This document shows, piece after piece, positions 26,913 through 35,559 of a stretch of DNA of 39,234 nucleotides (the first letter of the stretch is position 1; every line of letters begins with the position of its first letter). Under the pieces are notes generated by a model that worked only from the letters and a program-made list of their open reading frames with translations, had not been told where the DNA came from and made no database searches. Both the position numbers and the translations under genes were made by a program. This stretch comes from Streptomyces mesophilus (GTDB lineage: Bacteria > Actinomycetota > Actinomycetes > Streptomycetales > Streptomycetaceae). Location of the stretch: assembly GCF_011044995.1 (NCBI RefSeq), contig NZ_JAAKZW010000048.1, forward strand, positions 1-39,234, in the 5' to 3' direction.

Positions 26913-26929
26913 TGTTGTGTGCCGGTGTG

Positions 26930-28765
26930 TCAGCCGCGCAGGCGTGTGCGCAGGCGGGGTGCCAGGTGTACGGCCGCGAAGCCGGCCGCGGCGAGCAGGA
27001 TGCCGATGCCGGCGAGCAGGCCGATGCCGGTGGCGCCGGTCAGGGCGAGGCCGCCGTCGTCGTCGGAACCCGACCCGCCCGTACCGGAGTTATCGGAGCC
27101 GGGGTCGTCATCGCCGCCGGAACCGGTGCCTTCCGACGGGCTCGGCGACGGCGAGGAGCTGGCCTTGCCGACCTGGACCGTGAAGTCGGCCGACACCCTC
27201 TCGGTCTTGACCTCGGCGATGATGGTGTACTTTCCGGTGTCCTTGCCGGCCACCAGCTCCGGAGCTATCGCATAGCCTTCGACGTCGGTGTTCACCCGTG
27301 CGGTGCGCAGTCCGGTGTCGAAGACCGGAGCGTCCTCGGAATCGCTCTCGATACGGAACTCCGTCGCGGAATTGCTGGCCGGGCGGTAGACGCCCTCCTT
27401 GTCGTGTTGCGTCAGCCGTACGTGCAGACGCTTCGGGAAGGGCTTGCCGGGATCGGCCTGCTGCTTGTCGCCGCCGATCTTCTCGAGGCGGTAGTTGTTC
27501 GCTATGACGTGCAGGGTGAACGACACGGTGTGGCCGTTCGGCTCCGAAGCGACGACCTTGAAGTCACCCACGCGGTCCGTGCGCATCCACGGCGTCTCGG
27601 CTGTGCCTGCCCGGGTGGTCTTGACCACCAACGACTTGGGGTGGTCGCCCTCGAAGGCGGCCCCGGTGTTCTGGGGATCCTCGATGGTGAAGGTCACGGG
27701 CTGGTCCACTGCGCCGGTCGCTGCCGCCGTGTAGGCGATGACCTGCACCGGCTGGATTCGCCAGCCCAGCCTTTCCGTCGGGCTTCCGCTGTCCGGGTAC
27801 ATCTCCGCGATGGTGGACTTGCGCTCGTCCACCCACTGGAAGACCACGCGACCGTCGCCCCCAGGGGCGTTGACGCCGCCCTCGGCGATTCCGGAGTCGA
27901 CCGGGCTGTTGTGCGGGCTGGGTGCCCAGAACGGGTCGTCCTTCTTGGGGGCGTTGAACTTGTCGCCCGACACTGTGAGTTCGTCCCAGATGCGGTACGT
28001 GTCGAGATAGCCGGCGCCACCGCCACCGCTGCCGTTGTCGCCGTCGGCGTTCTTGCCGGCGCCGCCTCCGCCACCGGCGTAACCGCCGCCTCCGCCACCG
28101 CCGCCGGGCTTGCCGCCCTTGCCGCCGGCGCCACCGTCCGCGGCGTCGGCTCCCGCCGCTCCGTCGCCGGCGCCCGCGCCGCCCTTGTCCTCGCTCGCAC
28201 CCTTGCCGCCGAGACCGGTCTCGGACGCGTTGCGGCCGCTCGGCCAGCCACCGGGGCCGCCCTGGCCTTGCTGGTCAAGGCCCCAGCTGCTGCCGCCTCC
28301 GCCGCCCGCCGCGATGATCAGTGGCGCACCGTCGGCGGATCGGATGCCGGAGCTGGAGCCGCCCCGGTTCTCGGACGCGCTCTCGCCCTCGCCGCCCAGC
28401 GCATCCCCGAATGCCTTGCCGGATTCGTAGCCACCGACATTCACGGTCAGCTGCTCGCCAGGAGTCACCTGCAGCGACGTTTGGATGTAGGCGCCGGCAC
28501 CGCCGTTCGCCTGGGCGCTGCCGCTGCCGCCCTCACCCCAGGCCGTGACGCGCAGCTGCTTGACCCCGTCCGGGACCTTGAACTGCTGCTTTGCACCGGT
28601 GAAGTCGAAGATCTCGCAGTGCGTGTAGCTGGGGCGCGGCTTGCACTCCGGCTCCTCGGCCGCGGCTGCCGGAAAGGCACCGCCCGTGCCCAAGCCCACC
28701 AGGACCAGTGCCGCCACAGCGACGCCACTGGCGCCCCTGCGCAGCACGGAATTACCTCTGCTCAC
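26930..28765 (-). CDS. Glycine-rich LALTG-anchored surface protein, copy 2
   Basis: A paralogue of the preceding entry with 611 residues from GTG 28765 (VSRGNSVLRRGASG), preceded by GGAGGGG; a GTG five codons upstream lies on the Shine-Dalgarno and is rejected. The layout is the same: signal peptide to about residue 36, a Cys pair, the module FKVPDGVKQLRVTAWGEGGS, a glycine-cluster region (for example GGGGGGGGYAGGGGGAGKN), and Ig-like segments. These are followed by an identical stalk and anchor with LALTG at about 573-577. The cores differ strongly, while the ends and leader are nearly identical to copy 1. It was likely formed by tandem duplication with later sequence exchange at the ends. 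Role inferred: surface adhesion or wall structure. Confidence 0.85.
   Translation of the reverse strand: MSRGNSVLRRGASGVAVAALVLVGLGTGGAFPAAAAEEPECKPRPSYTHCEIFDFTGAKQQFKVPDGVKQLRVTAWGEGGSGSAQANGGAGAYIQTSLQVTPGEQLTVNVGGYESGKAFGDALGGEGESASENRGGSSSGIRSADGAPLIIAAGGGGGSSWGLDQQGQGGPGGWPSGRNASETGLGGKGASEDKGGAGAGDGAAGADAADGGAGGKGGKPGGGGGGGGYAGGGGGAGKNADGDNGSGGGGAGYLDTYRIWDELTVSGDKFNAPKKDDPFWAPSPHNSPVDSGIAEGGVNAPGGDGRVVFQWVDERKSTIAEMYPDSGSPTERLGWRIQPVQVIAYTAAATGAVDQPVTFTIEDPQNTGAAFEGDHPKSLVVKTTRAGTAETPWMRTDRVGDFKVVASEPNGHTVSFTLHVIANNYRLEKIGGDKQQADPGKPFPKRLHVRLTQHDKEGVYRPASNSATEFRIESDSEDAPVFDTGLRTARVNTDVEGYAIAPELVAGKDTGKYTIIAEVKTERVSADFTVQVGKASSSPSPSPSEGTGSGGDDDPGSDNSGTGGSGSDDDGGLALTGATGIGLLAGIGILLAAAGFAAVHLAPRLRTRLRG
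26970..27155 (-). repeat. Duplicated 3' coding segment, copy B
   Basis: This is the partner of 24799-24984. It encodes the stalk and LALTG anchor of the second surface protein. Confidence 0.85.
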
Positions 28766-28771
28766 AAAAGT

Positions 28772-28939
28772 CCCCTCCACCGCCCCAGGTCCCCCCCGGG
28801 GCTCATCTCCGTCGGCCCTTGAGCGTCATGCGGCGCGGGATCCCCCGATCCCGGCGGCGCGCGCGGTGCTACCGCGGCCGCAGTGCCCGGCATGAGCATG
28901 GCCGTAACGAGAGGAGACTACCGCCACATTCGTCACAGG
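28772..28939 (-). repeat. Duplicated promoter/leader block, copy B
   Basis: This is the partner of 26608-26777, with a seven-base G-tract (plus strand C at 28791-28797). It covers the region directly upstream of the second surface protein up to the edge of the next gene's 3' end. Confidence 0.85.
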
Positions 28940-28983
28940 GGAGACGAAAACCGAACGTGAAGTCGAGTGCGGTGAGGGTGGGT

Positions 28984-29895
28984 TCAGGGGTTCTGCACAG
29001 CCGCCGAAGCCTGGGTCTCGCCGCGGTGGTGGATCTGTTGGAAGGCCAGGCCCGCGATGTCGTCGCCCGCCGTGAAGACCTTCTTGTCCTTCTTCGTGAC
29101 GTCCTTGCCGCTGGTGAAGCCGCCGACCGTGAAATAGGCGTAGCGGCCGTACGAGTTGGTGGTCGAGCGGCAGATCGTGGTGTTGCAGAAGGCCGGGACG
29201 CCCTTGCCCGAGAGGGACTTGACCGTGCCCTTCTTGTAGGCGTCCTTGACCTTGGTGGCCTGCTTCTCCGTGTCGAAGACCGCGACGCCGACCGTGATGG
29301 CCACGCCGTCCTTCTCGTACGTCGCGCGCAGCACCGTGGTGCAGCCGTTGGACTTGAGCAGGGCGCCGAGCGGGCCGTTGGTGACCGAGTCGCACGCCTT
29401 GGTCTCGGCGGTGGCGCCCTTCTTGTAGACCGCACCGCCCTTGGTGAACTTGGAGCCCGGGAACAGGCCGGCCGCGCTCAGCGGCGCCTTGTCCTTGTCC
29501 GCGCTGGAGATGTAGTCCTTCGGGTCCGGCGGCGGGGGTGGCTTGGTCTCGGCGAAGGTCGGCTGCTGCGAGGCCGTGGAGCCCGGGACCGAGCCGGACG
29601 GCGGGACGCCGGCGGACTTGTTGTCGTCCGAGCCGTTGGCGGAGACCACGGCGACCGCGACGACGGCCGCCACGGCCACCGTGGCGAGCGCACCGCCGCC
29701 GACCATCAGGAGCCTGCGGCGCTTCGCGCGCGACTCCGATGCCTCGGCGAGCGCGGCCCAGTCGGGCGTCTGCGTTCCCGGCTGCCCGGGCGCACCAGCG
29801 GGCGGCATGCCCGGCTGCGTACCCCAGTGCGACTGCGGCTGCTGCGGCTGCTGACCACCGGAACCCCACGGGGGTCCCCCCTGCCCAAAGCTCAT
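28984..29895 (-). CDS. One-pass membrane protein with extracytoplasmic Cys-rich domain
   Basis: From ATG 29895 (MSFGQGGPPWGSGGQQPQQ) the protein has 303 residues. A Gly/Pro/Gln-rich cytosolic N terminus runs to about 50, then an acidic/basic stretch and a single membrane helix (LLMVGGGALATVAVAAVVAV, about 61-85). A Pro-rich linker and an external domain with four cysteines (CDS, GCT, CNTTIC contexts) suggest two disulfides. I know no function; similar proteins occur in streptomycetes, from memory. No Shine-Dalgarno precedes the ATG. Instead TAAGAT ends seven bases before it, suggesting a leaderless mRNA. ATG 29904 is an alternative. Confidence 0.8.
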   Translation of the reverse strand: MSFGQGGPPWGSGGQQPQQPQSHWGTQPGMPPAGAPGQPGTQTPDWAALAEASESRAKRRRLLMVGGGALATVAVAAVVAVAVVSANGSDDNKSAGVPPSGSVPGSTASQQPTFAETKPPPPPDPKDYISSADKDKAPLSAAGLFPGSKFTKGGAVYKKGATAETKACDSVTNGPLGALLKSNGCTTVLRATYEKDGVAITVGVAVFDTEKQATKVKDAYKKGTVKSLSGKGVPAFCNTTICRSTTNSYGRYAYFTVGGFTSGKDVTKKDKKVFTAGDDIAGLAFQQIHHRGETQASAAVQNP

Positions 29896-30002
29896 GGGGC
29901 GCATCTTAGGCCGAAACGGTGACACCGGGTGCGGACGTTATACGGGGGTGGGCAGCGCGTTATGCGGGGGTGATGCAGGGCCGTCGGCCTAGGTTGATTG
30001 CC

Positions 30003-31229
30003 ATGAAACGCGTAGATTCAGGGCGATTTGAGGTTCTTCGCTGGCTGGAACGGCCCGCCTCCCGCGCCATGTGGTGCGCGCTGGCCGTGGTGCTCGCCGC
30101 CGGTGTCGTACGGGTCGGGCTGCAGTCGCCCGACGGCGGGATGGACAACGCGATCGTCATCAAGGCCGCGCGGACCTGGCTCGACGGCGGATCCCCGTAC
30201 GACGACCCGCACTTCCTGTATCTGCCGAGCGCCGTCCTCGCGGCCGTGCCCGAGGTGCTGCTTCCCCTCCGGCTGCTGCGGTTCGCCGCGCCCGCGTTCG
30301 TCACGGGCGCGCTGCTCGTCGGGTGGGTCTGTGCGCTGCGGCTTTACGGGGTCGGGCTGCGCAGCCGGTACGCGGCGCTCGGTCTGCTCGCCCTGGCGCT
30401 CGGGTTCGCGCCGTTCGGTCATCTGATCGTGCTCGCCAACTGGACGGTCGTCGCGGCCGCCGTCCTGCCGGCCGCGCTGCTGCTCGCGCACCGGGGGCGC
30501 TGGACGGCGGCGGGGGCCGTGATCGGTGCGGCCATCGCGTTCAAGCCGCTGCTCGTGCCCGTGCTCCTGCTCTTTCTCTTCGCCCGGCGGTGGCGCGCGC
30601 TGGCGGTCGCGGCGCTCGTGCCGGCCGCGGCCTCCGGGCTCGCGGCCCTGGCGATGCCCGACCCGGCCGGGTTCTTCACGCGGACCCTGCCCTTCCTCTT
30701 CAAGGGCGACGACAGCTTCGTACGGCTCTACGAGGCCTCGCCCGCGGCCGTGCTGCCCCGGCTCGGGGTGCCGCAGGGTGCGGCCACCCTGTTCGCGCTG
30801 GCCTGTGCGGCGGCGGGGGTGTGGTGCGCCTGGCGGCGCTGGGGGCGCGGGGATGTGACGAGTCCCGCTCGGCTCGGGGAGAGCGCCGTGATGGTGATGC
30901 TCGCCGCATTCCTGGTCTCGCGGCCCTCGTACGACCACTACCTCCTCGTCGTCGTGCCGCTGCTGCTCGCCGGGGCCGGACAGGAGGGGGCGCCGGTGCG
31001 GATGGCCGGGTTCTGGGTGGCGATGGTGCCGCAGGTGCCGGGATTCGGGTGGCCGTTCCTCGAAGCTCCGGCCGGTGTGCGGCGGGCGTTCAAGGACGCG
31101 TTCACGCTGTGTGCGCTTGCGGTGACGGTGGGGCTGTGCTGCGTGCGGCGGGGCTCCGTGGTCCTCCCGCACACCAGGCGAGCCCGTACCCTGGAGGCGG
31201 CAGAGCCTGCGGGCGACCGCGCGTTTTGA
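30003..31229 (+). CDS. GT87-type polytopic membrane glycosyltransferase
   Basis: The 408-residue protein has about ten hydrophobic helices and the family layout of DUF2029/GT87 enzymes, which move mannose or arabinofuranose from polyprenyl-phosphate donors at the outer membrane face. An early acidic loop follows the first helix (GLQSPDGGMDNAIVIKAART, then WLDGGSPYDDPHFLYLPS, with the conserved DGGSPYD-type and YLPSAV motifs), and FKPLLVPVLLL and SRPSYDHYLLVVVPLLL follow. ATG 30003 is preceded by TAGGTT seven bases upstream rather than a Shine-Dalgarno, again suggesting a leaderless start; upstream in-frame starts have no support. Acceptor and donor are unknown. Its stop lies inside the rplM promoter. 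Confidence 0.8.
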   Translation: MKRVDSGRFEVLRWLERPASRAMWCALAVVLAAGVVRVGLQSPDGGMDNAIVIKAARTWLDGGSPYDDPHFLYLPSAVLAAVPEVLLPLRLLRFAAPAFVTGALLVGWVCALRLYGVGLRSRYAALGLLALALGFAPFGHLIVLANWTVVAAAVLPAALLLAHRGRWTAAGAVIGAAIAFKPLLVPVLLLFLFARRWRALAVAALVPAAASGLAALAMPDPAGFFTRTLPFLFKGDDSFVRLYEASPAAVLPRLGVPQGAATLFALACAAAGVWCAWRRWGRGDVTSPARLGESAVMVMLAAFLVSRPSYDHYLLVVVPLLLAGAGQEGAPVRMAGFWVAMVPQVPGFGWPFLEAPAGVRRAFKDAFTLCALAVTVGLCCVRRGSVVLPHTRRARTLEAAEPAGDRAF

Positions 31230-31255
31230 CCCGAACGGGTAAGCGCGGGTATTCT
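31226..31255 (+). promoter_or_regulatory. rplM-rpsI promoter
   Basis: TTGACC (31226-31231), an 18-nt spacer and TATTCT (31250-31255) form a strong promoter. The -35 box contains the TGA stop of the glycosyltransferase gene. The resulting leader before rplM is about 180 nt and contains no gene. Confidence 0.7.
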
Positions 31256-31440
31256 GCCAGTTCGTTATGCGTATTGGCTTGCTCGTTCTCACGCGATGGG
31301 CCCATACGTAAGTTCCCTGGAGCAGTTACCAGTGGCTCGCATACGGGCAGCGTCCCCGGCACTGTGAGCCCCAGCTGCATGATCGCTTCAGAGGATTCGT
31401 GTGTCTGGAACCCATCCACTGAAGAAGCGAAGGCTACGAA

Positions 31441-31884
31441 GTGCGTACGTACAGCCCTAAGCCCGGCGATATCACTCGCCAGTGGCACGTGATCGACGCC
31501 CAGGACATCGTCCTCGGCCGTCTCGCGAGCACCGCCGCCAGCATCCTGCGCGGCAAGCACAAGCCGATCTACGCGCCGCACGTTGACACCGGTGACTTCG
31601 TCATCATCATCAACGCCGACAAGGTGCACCTGTCCGGCAACAAGAAGACCCAGAAGATGGCGTACCGCCACTCCGGCTACCCGGGTGGTCTCCGCTCCGT
31701 CCGTTACGACGAGCTTCTGGACAAGAACCCCGAGAAGGCCATCGAGAAGGCCGTCAAGGGCATGCTCCCCAAGAACACCCTGGGCCGTCAGATGCTCTCG
31801 AAGCTGAAGGTCTACTCGGGCGACCAGCACCCGCACGCTGCCCAGCAGCCGGTGCCGTTCGAGATCACCCAGGTCGCGCAGTAG
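31441..31884 (+). CDS. rplM: 50S ribosomal protein L13
   Basis: L13 is an early 50S assembly protein. The 147-residue product begins [20 protein letters not shown] and has [38 protein letters not shown] and [19 protein letters not shown], all L13 signatures. The start is GTG. It forms an operon with rpsI, 42 bases downstream. Confidence 0.98.
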   Translation: MRTYSPKPGDITRQWHVIDAQDIVLGRLASTAASILRGKHKPIYAPHVDTGDFVIIINADKVHLSGNKKTQKMAYRHSGYPGGLRSVRYDELLDKNPEKAIEKAVKGMLPKNTLGRQMLSKLKVYSGDQHPHAAQQPVPFEITQVAQ

Positions 31885-31926
31885 TTCCGGCCACCCCCTA
31901 AGACGTAAAGAAATCTGAGGAGCATC

Positions 31927-32448
31927 GTGGCCGAGACCACCGCCGAGCAGCCGATCGAAGACATCGAGGCTGAGGCGCCCGAGCAGTACACCACCGAGTC
32001 CGAGGCGCCCGTCGAGGGCGAGTACACCTCCGAGTCGAACGCCGCGCGCTTCGGCGACCCGCAGCCGGCCGCCGGCCTGGGTCGTCGCAAGAACGCCATC
32101 GCCCGCGTCCGGATCGTCCCGGGCACCGGCAAGTGGAAGGTCAACGGGCGTACGCTCGAGGACTACTTCCCGAACAAGGTCCACCAGCAGGAAGTCAACG
32201 AGCCCTTCAAGGTGCTCGAGCTGGAAGGCCGTTACGACGTCATCGCCCGCATCTCGGGTGGCGGCGTCTCGGGTCAGGCCGGCGCCCTGCGCCTCGGCGT
32301 GGCCCGTGCCCTGAACGAGGCCGACGTGGACAACAACCGCGGCGCGCTGAAGAAGGCCGGCTACCTCCGCCGCGACGACCGTGCGGTCGAGCGCAAGAAG
32401 GCCGGTCTCAAGAAGGCCCGTAAGGCTCCGCAGTACAGCAAGCGTTAA
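31927..32448 (+). CDS. rpsI: 30S ribosomal protein S9 with acidic N-terminal extension
   Basis: S9 reaches the P-site tRNA with its C-terminal SKR tail. The core ([47 protein letters not shown] at the end) is canonical. About 45 extra N-terminal residues, rich in Glu/Ala/Pro/Thr, bring it to 173 against about 130 in E. coli. GTG start with GAGGAG upstream. The extension is usual in streptomycetes. A strong terminator follows. Confidence 0.98.
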   Translation: MAETTAEQPIEDIEAEAPEQYTTESEAPVEGEYTSESNAARFGDPQPAAGLGRRKNAIARVRIVPGTGKWKVNGRTLEDYFPNKVHQQEVNEPFKVLELEGRYDVIARISGGGVSGQAGALRLGVARALNEADVDNNRGALKKAGYLRRDDRAVERKKAGLKKARKAPQYSKR

Positions 32449-32488
32449 TCGCTGGCTGCACTGCTCGGCAGAGCATCTGCCACACGTT

Positions 32489-32521
32489 CGCCCCGGCGGC
32501 ACGCTGAGTGCTGCCGGGGCG
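32489..32521 (+). terminator. Terminator of rplM-rpsI
   Basis: A 14-bp stem (32489-32502 with 32508-32521, one G-U pair), loop GCTGA, is followed by TTCGTTTTATT. It is the most classical T-tailed terminator in the window. Confidence 0.9.
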
Positions 32522-32575
32522 TTCGTTTTATTAACGGCCTTGGGCGTATAACGACATAAAGCGCTCAGCTGTATT

Positions 32576-32600
32576 CATTGAGTTCCATTGAGTTTCATTG
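32576..32600. promoter_or_regulatory. Phased CATTG repeats upstream of glmM
   Basis: CATTG occurs at 32576, 32586 and 32596, exactly 10 bp apart, inside an unusually AT-rich patch (32523-32600) between the rpsI terminator and glmM. It may be an operator or an UP-like element. Promoter hexamers of glmM could not be assigned with confidence. Confidence 0.45.
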
Positions 32601-32671
32601 GCTTGCAGGCTCGGTGCTCTACAGAGCAGAACCGGGCACTCGAGAAGTTCAGGTAGTTCGGAGGACATCTA

Positions 32672-34030
32672 GTGGGACGACTCTTCGGCACCGATGGCGT
32701 GCGCGGTGAGGCCAACGCGGATCTGACGGCCGAGCTCGCGCTCGGACTCTCCGTCGCTGCGGCCCATGTCCTGGGGGAGGCGGGCTCGTTCGAGGGGCAT
32801 CGCGCCGTGGCGGTCGTCGGGCGGGACCCGCGCGCTTCCGGTGAATTCCTCGAGGCGGCCGTCGTCGCGGGTCTGGCGAGCGCGGGCGTGGACGTCCTGC
32901 GCGTGGGTGTGCTGCCGACCCCCGCGGTCGCGTATCTCACCGGCGCCCTTGGCGCCGATCTCGGCGTCATGCTGTCCGCCAGCCACAACGCGATGCCGGA
33001 CAACGGCATCAAGTTCTTCGCGCGCGGCGGCCACAAGCTCGCCGACGAGCTCGAGGACCGGATCGAGACCGTCTACGAGCAGCACCGCACCGGTGCGCCC
33101 TGGGAGCGCCCGACCGGCGCCGGAGTGGGCCGCATCAAGTCGTACGACGAAGGCTTCGACCAGTACGTCGCGCACCTCATCGGTGTGCTGCCGAACCGGC
33201 TCGACGGACTGAAGATCGTGCTCGACGAGGCGCACGGCGCGGCCGCCCGGGTCTCGCCCGAGGCCTTCGCGCGGGCCGGCGCCGAGATCATCACGATCGG
33301 TGCCGAGCCGAACGGGCTCAACATCAACGACGGTTGCGGCTCGACCCACCTCGGCCTGCTCAAGGCCGCGGTCGTGGAGCACGGCGCGCACCTCGGCATC
33401 GCGCACGACGGTGACGCGGACCGCTGTCTCGCGGTCGACCACGAGGGCAACGAGATCGACGGCGACCAGATCCTCGCCGTTCTCGCGCTCGCCCTGCGCG
33501 AGCGCGGGCAGCTGCGCGAGAACACCGTGGTCGCGACCGTGATGTCCAACCTCGGCTTCAAGCTCGCCATGGAGCGCGAAGGCGTCGGATTCGTCCAGAC
33601 CGGGGTCGGCGACCGCTACGTCCTGGAGTCGATGAAGGAGCACGGATACGCGCTCGGTGGCGAGCAGTCCGGCCACGTCATCGTCCTCGACCACGCCACG
33701 ACCGGCGACGGCACGCTGACCGGTCTGCTGCTCGCCGCGCGCGTCGCCCAGACGGGCCGCTCGCTCAAGGAGCTCGCGGGCGTCATGGAGCGGCTGCCGC
33801 AGATCCTGATCAATGTGCCGGACGTCGACAAGTCCCGCGTCGCCACCTCGGCCGAACTGGCCGCCGCGGTGACGGACGCCGAGCGTGAACTGGGCGCCAC
33901 CGGCCGGGTGTTGCTGCGTTCCTCGGGCACCGAGCCGCTGGTGCGCGTGATGGTCGAGGCCGCCGATATCGACCAGGCGCGGTCGGTGGCCGGACGGCTC
34001 GCCGATGTGGTGAAGTCCGCGCTCGGCTAG
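32672..34030 (+). CDS. glmM: Phosphoglucosamine mutase
   Basis: GlmM interconverts glucosamine-6-phosphate and glucosamine-1-phosphate on the way to UDP-GlcNAc and peptidoglycan. The 452-residue protein has [15 protein letters not shown] and the active-site [16 protein letters not shown] with the phosphorylated Ser104. The metal loop HDGDADRC has Asp246, Asp248 and Asp250. The sugar-binding GGEQSGHVI and the phosphate-binding [15 protein letters not shown] are also present. The start is GTG after GGAGGAC. It is monocistronic, with a terminator downstream, convergent with the DUF389 gene. Confidence 0.97.
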   Translation: MGRLFGTDGVRGEANADLTAELALGLSVAAAHVLGEAGSFEGHRAVAVVGRDPRASGEFLEAAVVAGLASAGVDVLRVGVLPTPAVAYLTGALGADLGVMLSASHNAMPDNGIKFFARGGHKLADELEDRIETVYEQHRTGAPWERPTGAGVGRIKSYDEGFDQYVAHLIGVLPNRLDGLKIVLDEAHGAAARVSPEAFARAGAEIITIGAEPNGLNINDGCGSTHLGLLKAAVVEHGAHLGIAHDGDADRCLAVDHEGNEIDGDQILAVLALALRERGQLRENTVVATVMSNLGFKLAMEREGVGFVQTGVGDRYVLESMKEHGYALGGEQSGHVIVLDHATTGDGTLTGLLLAARVAQTGRSLKELAGVMERLPQILINVPDVDKSRVATSAELAAAVTDAERELGATGRVLLRSSGTEPLVRVMVEAADIDQARSVAGRLADVVKSALG

Positions 34031-34050
34031 GCGGGTTGCGTTCTGCGGAC

Positions 34051-34086
34051 TGCGGGCCGGTCGTCCTTCGGGGCGGCCGGCCCGCA
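34051..34086. terminator. Bidirectional terminator glmM / DUF389
   Basis: TGCGGGCCGG (34051-34060) pairs with CCGGCCCGCA (34077-34086), with further inner pairs around CCTTCGG. It lies between two convergent genes. Confidence 0.8.
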
Positions 34087-34089
34087 CTC

Positions 34090-35040
34090 TTATGCGGCCG
34101 AGTCCTTGAGAGGTGTACGGGTGCGGTGCCGGGCCCAGAAGTACTTCTGGGCCAGGAGCGTGAGGGTGCCGGCCACGATGATGCCGAGCAGGTTGAGCAG
34201 CAACTGCTCGGTGGACGCCCAGGCTTGCCCGTACTCGGTGAAGCTGAAGGCCACCGCCGCGTTCGCCGCGGCCGGGACCGTGGTCACCGAGATCGCCACG
34301 CCCACGAGCGCGCCCGATTTCGCCGAGGTCAGCGAGAGGGTGCCGGCGGCGCCCGCCAGGACGGCCACGATGAAGGAGAACCAGTCGGGCGCGTAGATGA
34401 AGTTGGTGTTCGGCCGTTTCGCGTCGAGCTGTTCGACCGAGAACAGGTCCACCGCGTTCATGAAGAGGCTGAAGCCGAAGGTCACCACCATCGCGAAGGC
34501 GAAGCCCGCGATCAGGGCGATCAGCGAACGGAGCGCGAGCTTCGGCGCCTTCTGCACCAGCGCCGTGCAGAATCCGGCGAGCGGACCGAACTCCGGACCC
34601 ACCGCCATCGCGCCCACGATCAGGATCGCGTTGTCGAGCACCACACCGCAGGCCGCGATCATCGTGGCCAGGGTGATGAACGCGAGATAGGTGACCGAGA
34701 GCGTCGACTCCTCGTGCGTCGCCTCGGCCAGATGCTCCCAGAGCACCGCGTCCGAGCCCTCGCCCGGTGCCTCGCGTTCGGCCTTGTCGGCGCGCTTGGA
34801 CAGCGACAGGTCGATGTTCTCGACGGCGATGGAGCCGCTCTCGTCGATGCCCAGTTCCCGTAGCCCGCCGAGCAGTTCGTCGCCGGCCTCGCGCGCCACG
34901 TCGCAGAGCACGACATCGCCCCGGGGGTTGCGGGCCGCACCGCTGAGTACCGCGAGATGCGTGGTGCCCACTGTGTTCTCGATCAGCTGGACCACTTCGT
35001 CCGTACGGTCGGACGGCGTGATCAGGCGTACGTGCAGCAT
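34090..35040 (-). CDS. DUF389 family integral membrane protein
   Basis: The 316-residue protein has an N-terminal soluble domain of about 110 residues (MLHVRLITPSDRTDEVVQLI...) and then six or so membrane helices. These contain the DUF389 core ITLATMIAACGVVLDNAILI and VGAMAVGPEFGPLAGFCTAL, later VGVAISVTTVPAAANAAVAF and LNLLGIIVAGTLTLLAQKYF. The biochemical function of the family is unknown to me. The start is ATG 35040. It lies 43 bases after the MarR gene on the same strand and may share its transcript. Confidence 0.88.
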   Translation of the reverse strand: MLHVRLITPSDRTDEVVQLIENTVGTTHLAVLSGAARNPRGDVVLCDVAREAGDELLGGLRELGIDESGSIAVENIDLSLSKRADKAEREAPGEGSDAVLWEHLAEATHEESTLSVTYLAFITLATMIAACGVVLDNAILIVGAMAVGPEFGPLAGFCTALVQKAPKLALRSLIALIAGFAFAMVVTFGFSLFMNAVDLFSVEQLDAKRPNTNFIYAPDWFSFIVAVLAGAAGTLSLTSAKSGALVGVAISVTTVPAAANAAVAFSFTEYGQAWASTEQLLLNLLGIIVAGTLTLLAQKYFWARHRTRTPLKDSAA

Positions 35041-35083
35041 GTCGGCACCTTAGCGCCGGACCGGCGCGGGGCACACGGCGCGG

Positions 35084-35551
35084 TCAGGGCATGGAGCGCA
35101 ACGACCGGGCCAGGCCGTCGGGTTTGTCGCTGCGGTCGATGACCCGGGACAGGGCGAGACGGACGGCGGCAGTGGCCTCGTCGCCGAGCTCGGCCGACAG
35201 CTGCTTTTCGAACTCCCTCTGGAAAGCGATCCCGCTCTCCATGAGCGCACGGCAGCGCTCGGTGCGCACCAGGCGCTTGACCCTGCCGTCGGCGGGATCG
35301 GGCACGCGTTCCACGTATCCGGCCTCGACCATGTCGTCCACCAGCTTCGCCGCGCCCTGGTGGGTGATCTCCAGCCTGGTGGCCAGCTCACGGATGGTCA
35401 GGGGCTCGGCGGCGATCAGCTTGAACGCGTAGCCGAAGGCGGGCCGCAGGGCGGTGAAGCCTTCTGTGGCCAGGTGGTCGTGGAGCTCGGTGACCACCTG
35501 CTGGTAGGCGAGCCCGAGCAGGAGGCCGAGGGGGGCGTCGTCGCGGTCCAT
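35084..35551 (-). CDS. MarR-family transcriptional regulator
   Basis: The 155-residue protein has the MarR architecture: N-terminal dimerisation helices, then the winged helix-turn-helix (LTIRELATRLEITHQGAAKL then VDDMVEAGYVERVPDPADGR, residues about 50-95), and a long C-terminal helix pair. The DPADGRVKRL wing is diagnostic. It is divergent from the cupin gene across a spacer holding two TTGTACAA palindromes, so it probably represses both itself and the cupin gene in response to a small ligand. The DUF389 gene follows downstream. Target genes and ligand are inferred or unknown. Confidence 0.92.
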   Translation of the reverse strand: MDRDDAPLGLLLGLAYQQVVTELHDHLATEGFTALRPAFGYAFKLIAAEPLTIRELATRLEITHQGAAKLVDDMVEAGYVERVPDPADGRVKRLVRTERCRALMESGIAFQREFEKQLSAELGDEATAAVRLALSRVIDRSDKPDGLARSLRSMP

Positions 35552-35559
35552 GTCTCTTT

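Noticed and set aside
26657..28822. A 721-codon plus-strand frame opposite surface protein 2
   Set aside because: It mirrors the repetitive glycine-rich gene. The minus-strand product has signal peptide, LALTG and anchor, which settles the strand.
32669..35074. An 801-codon minus frame across glmM and the DUF389 gene
   Set aside because: It overlaps two well-identified genes in the wrong frame and spans the bidirectional terminator.
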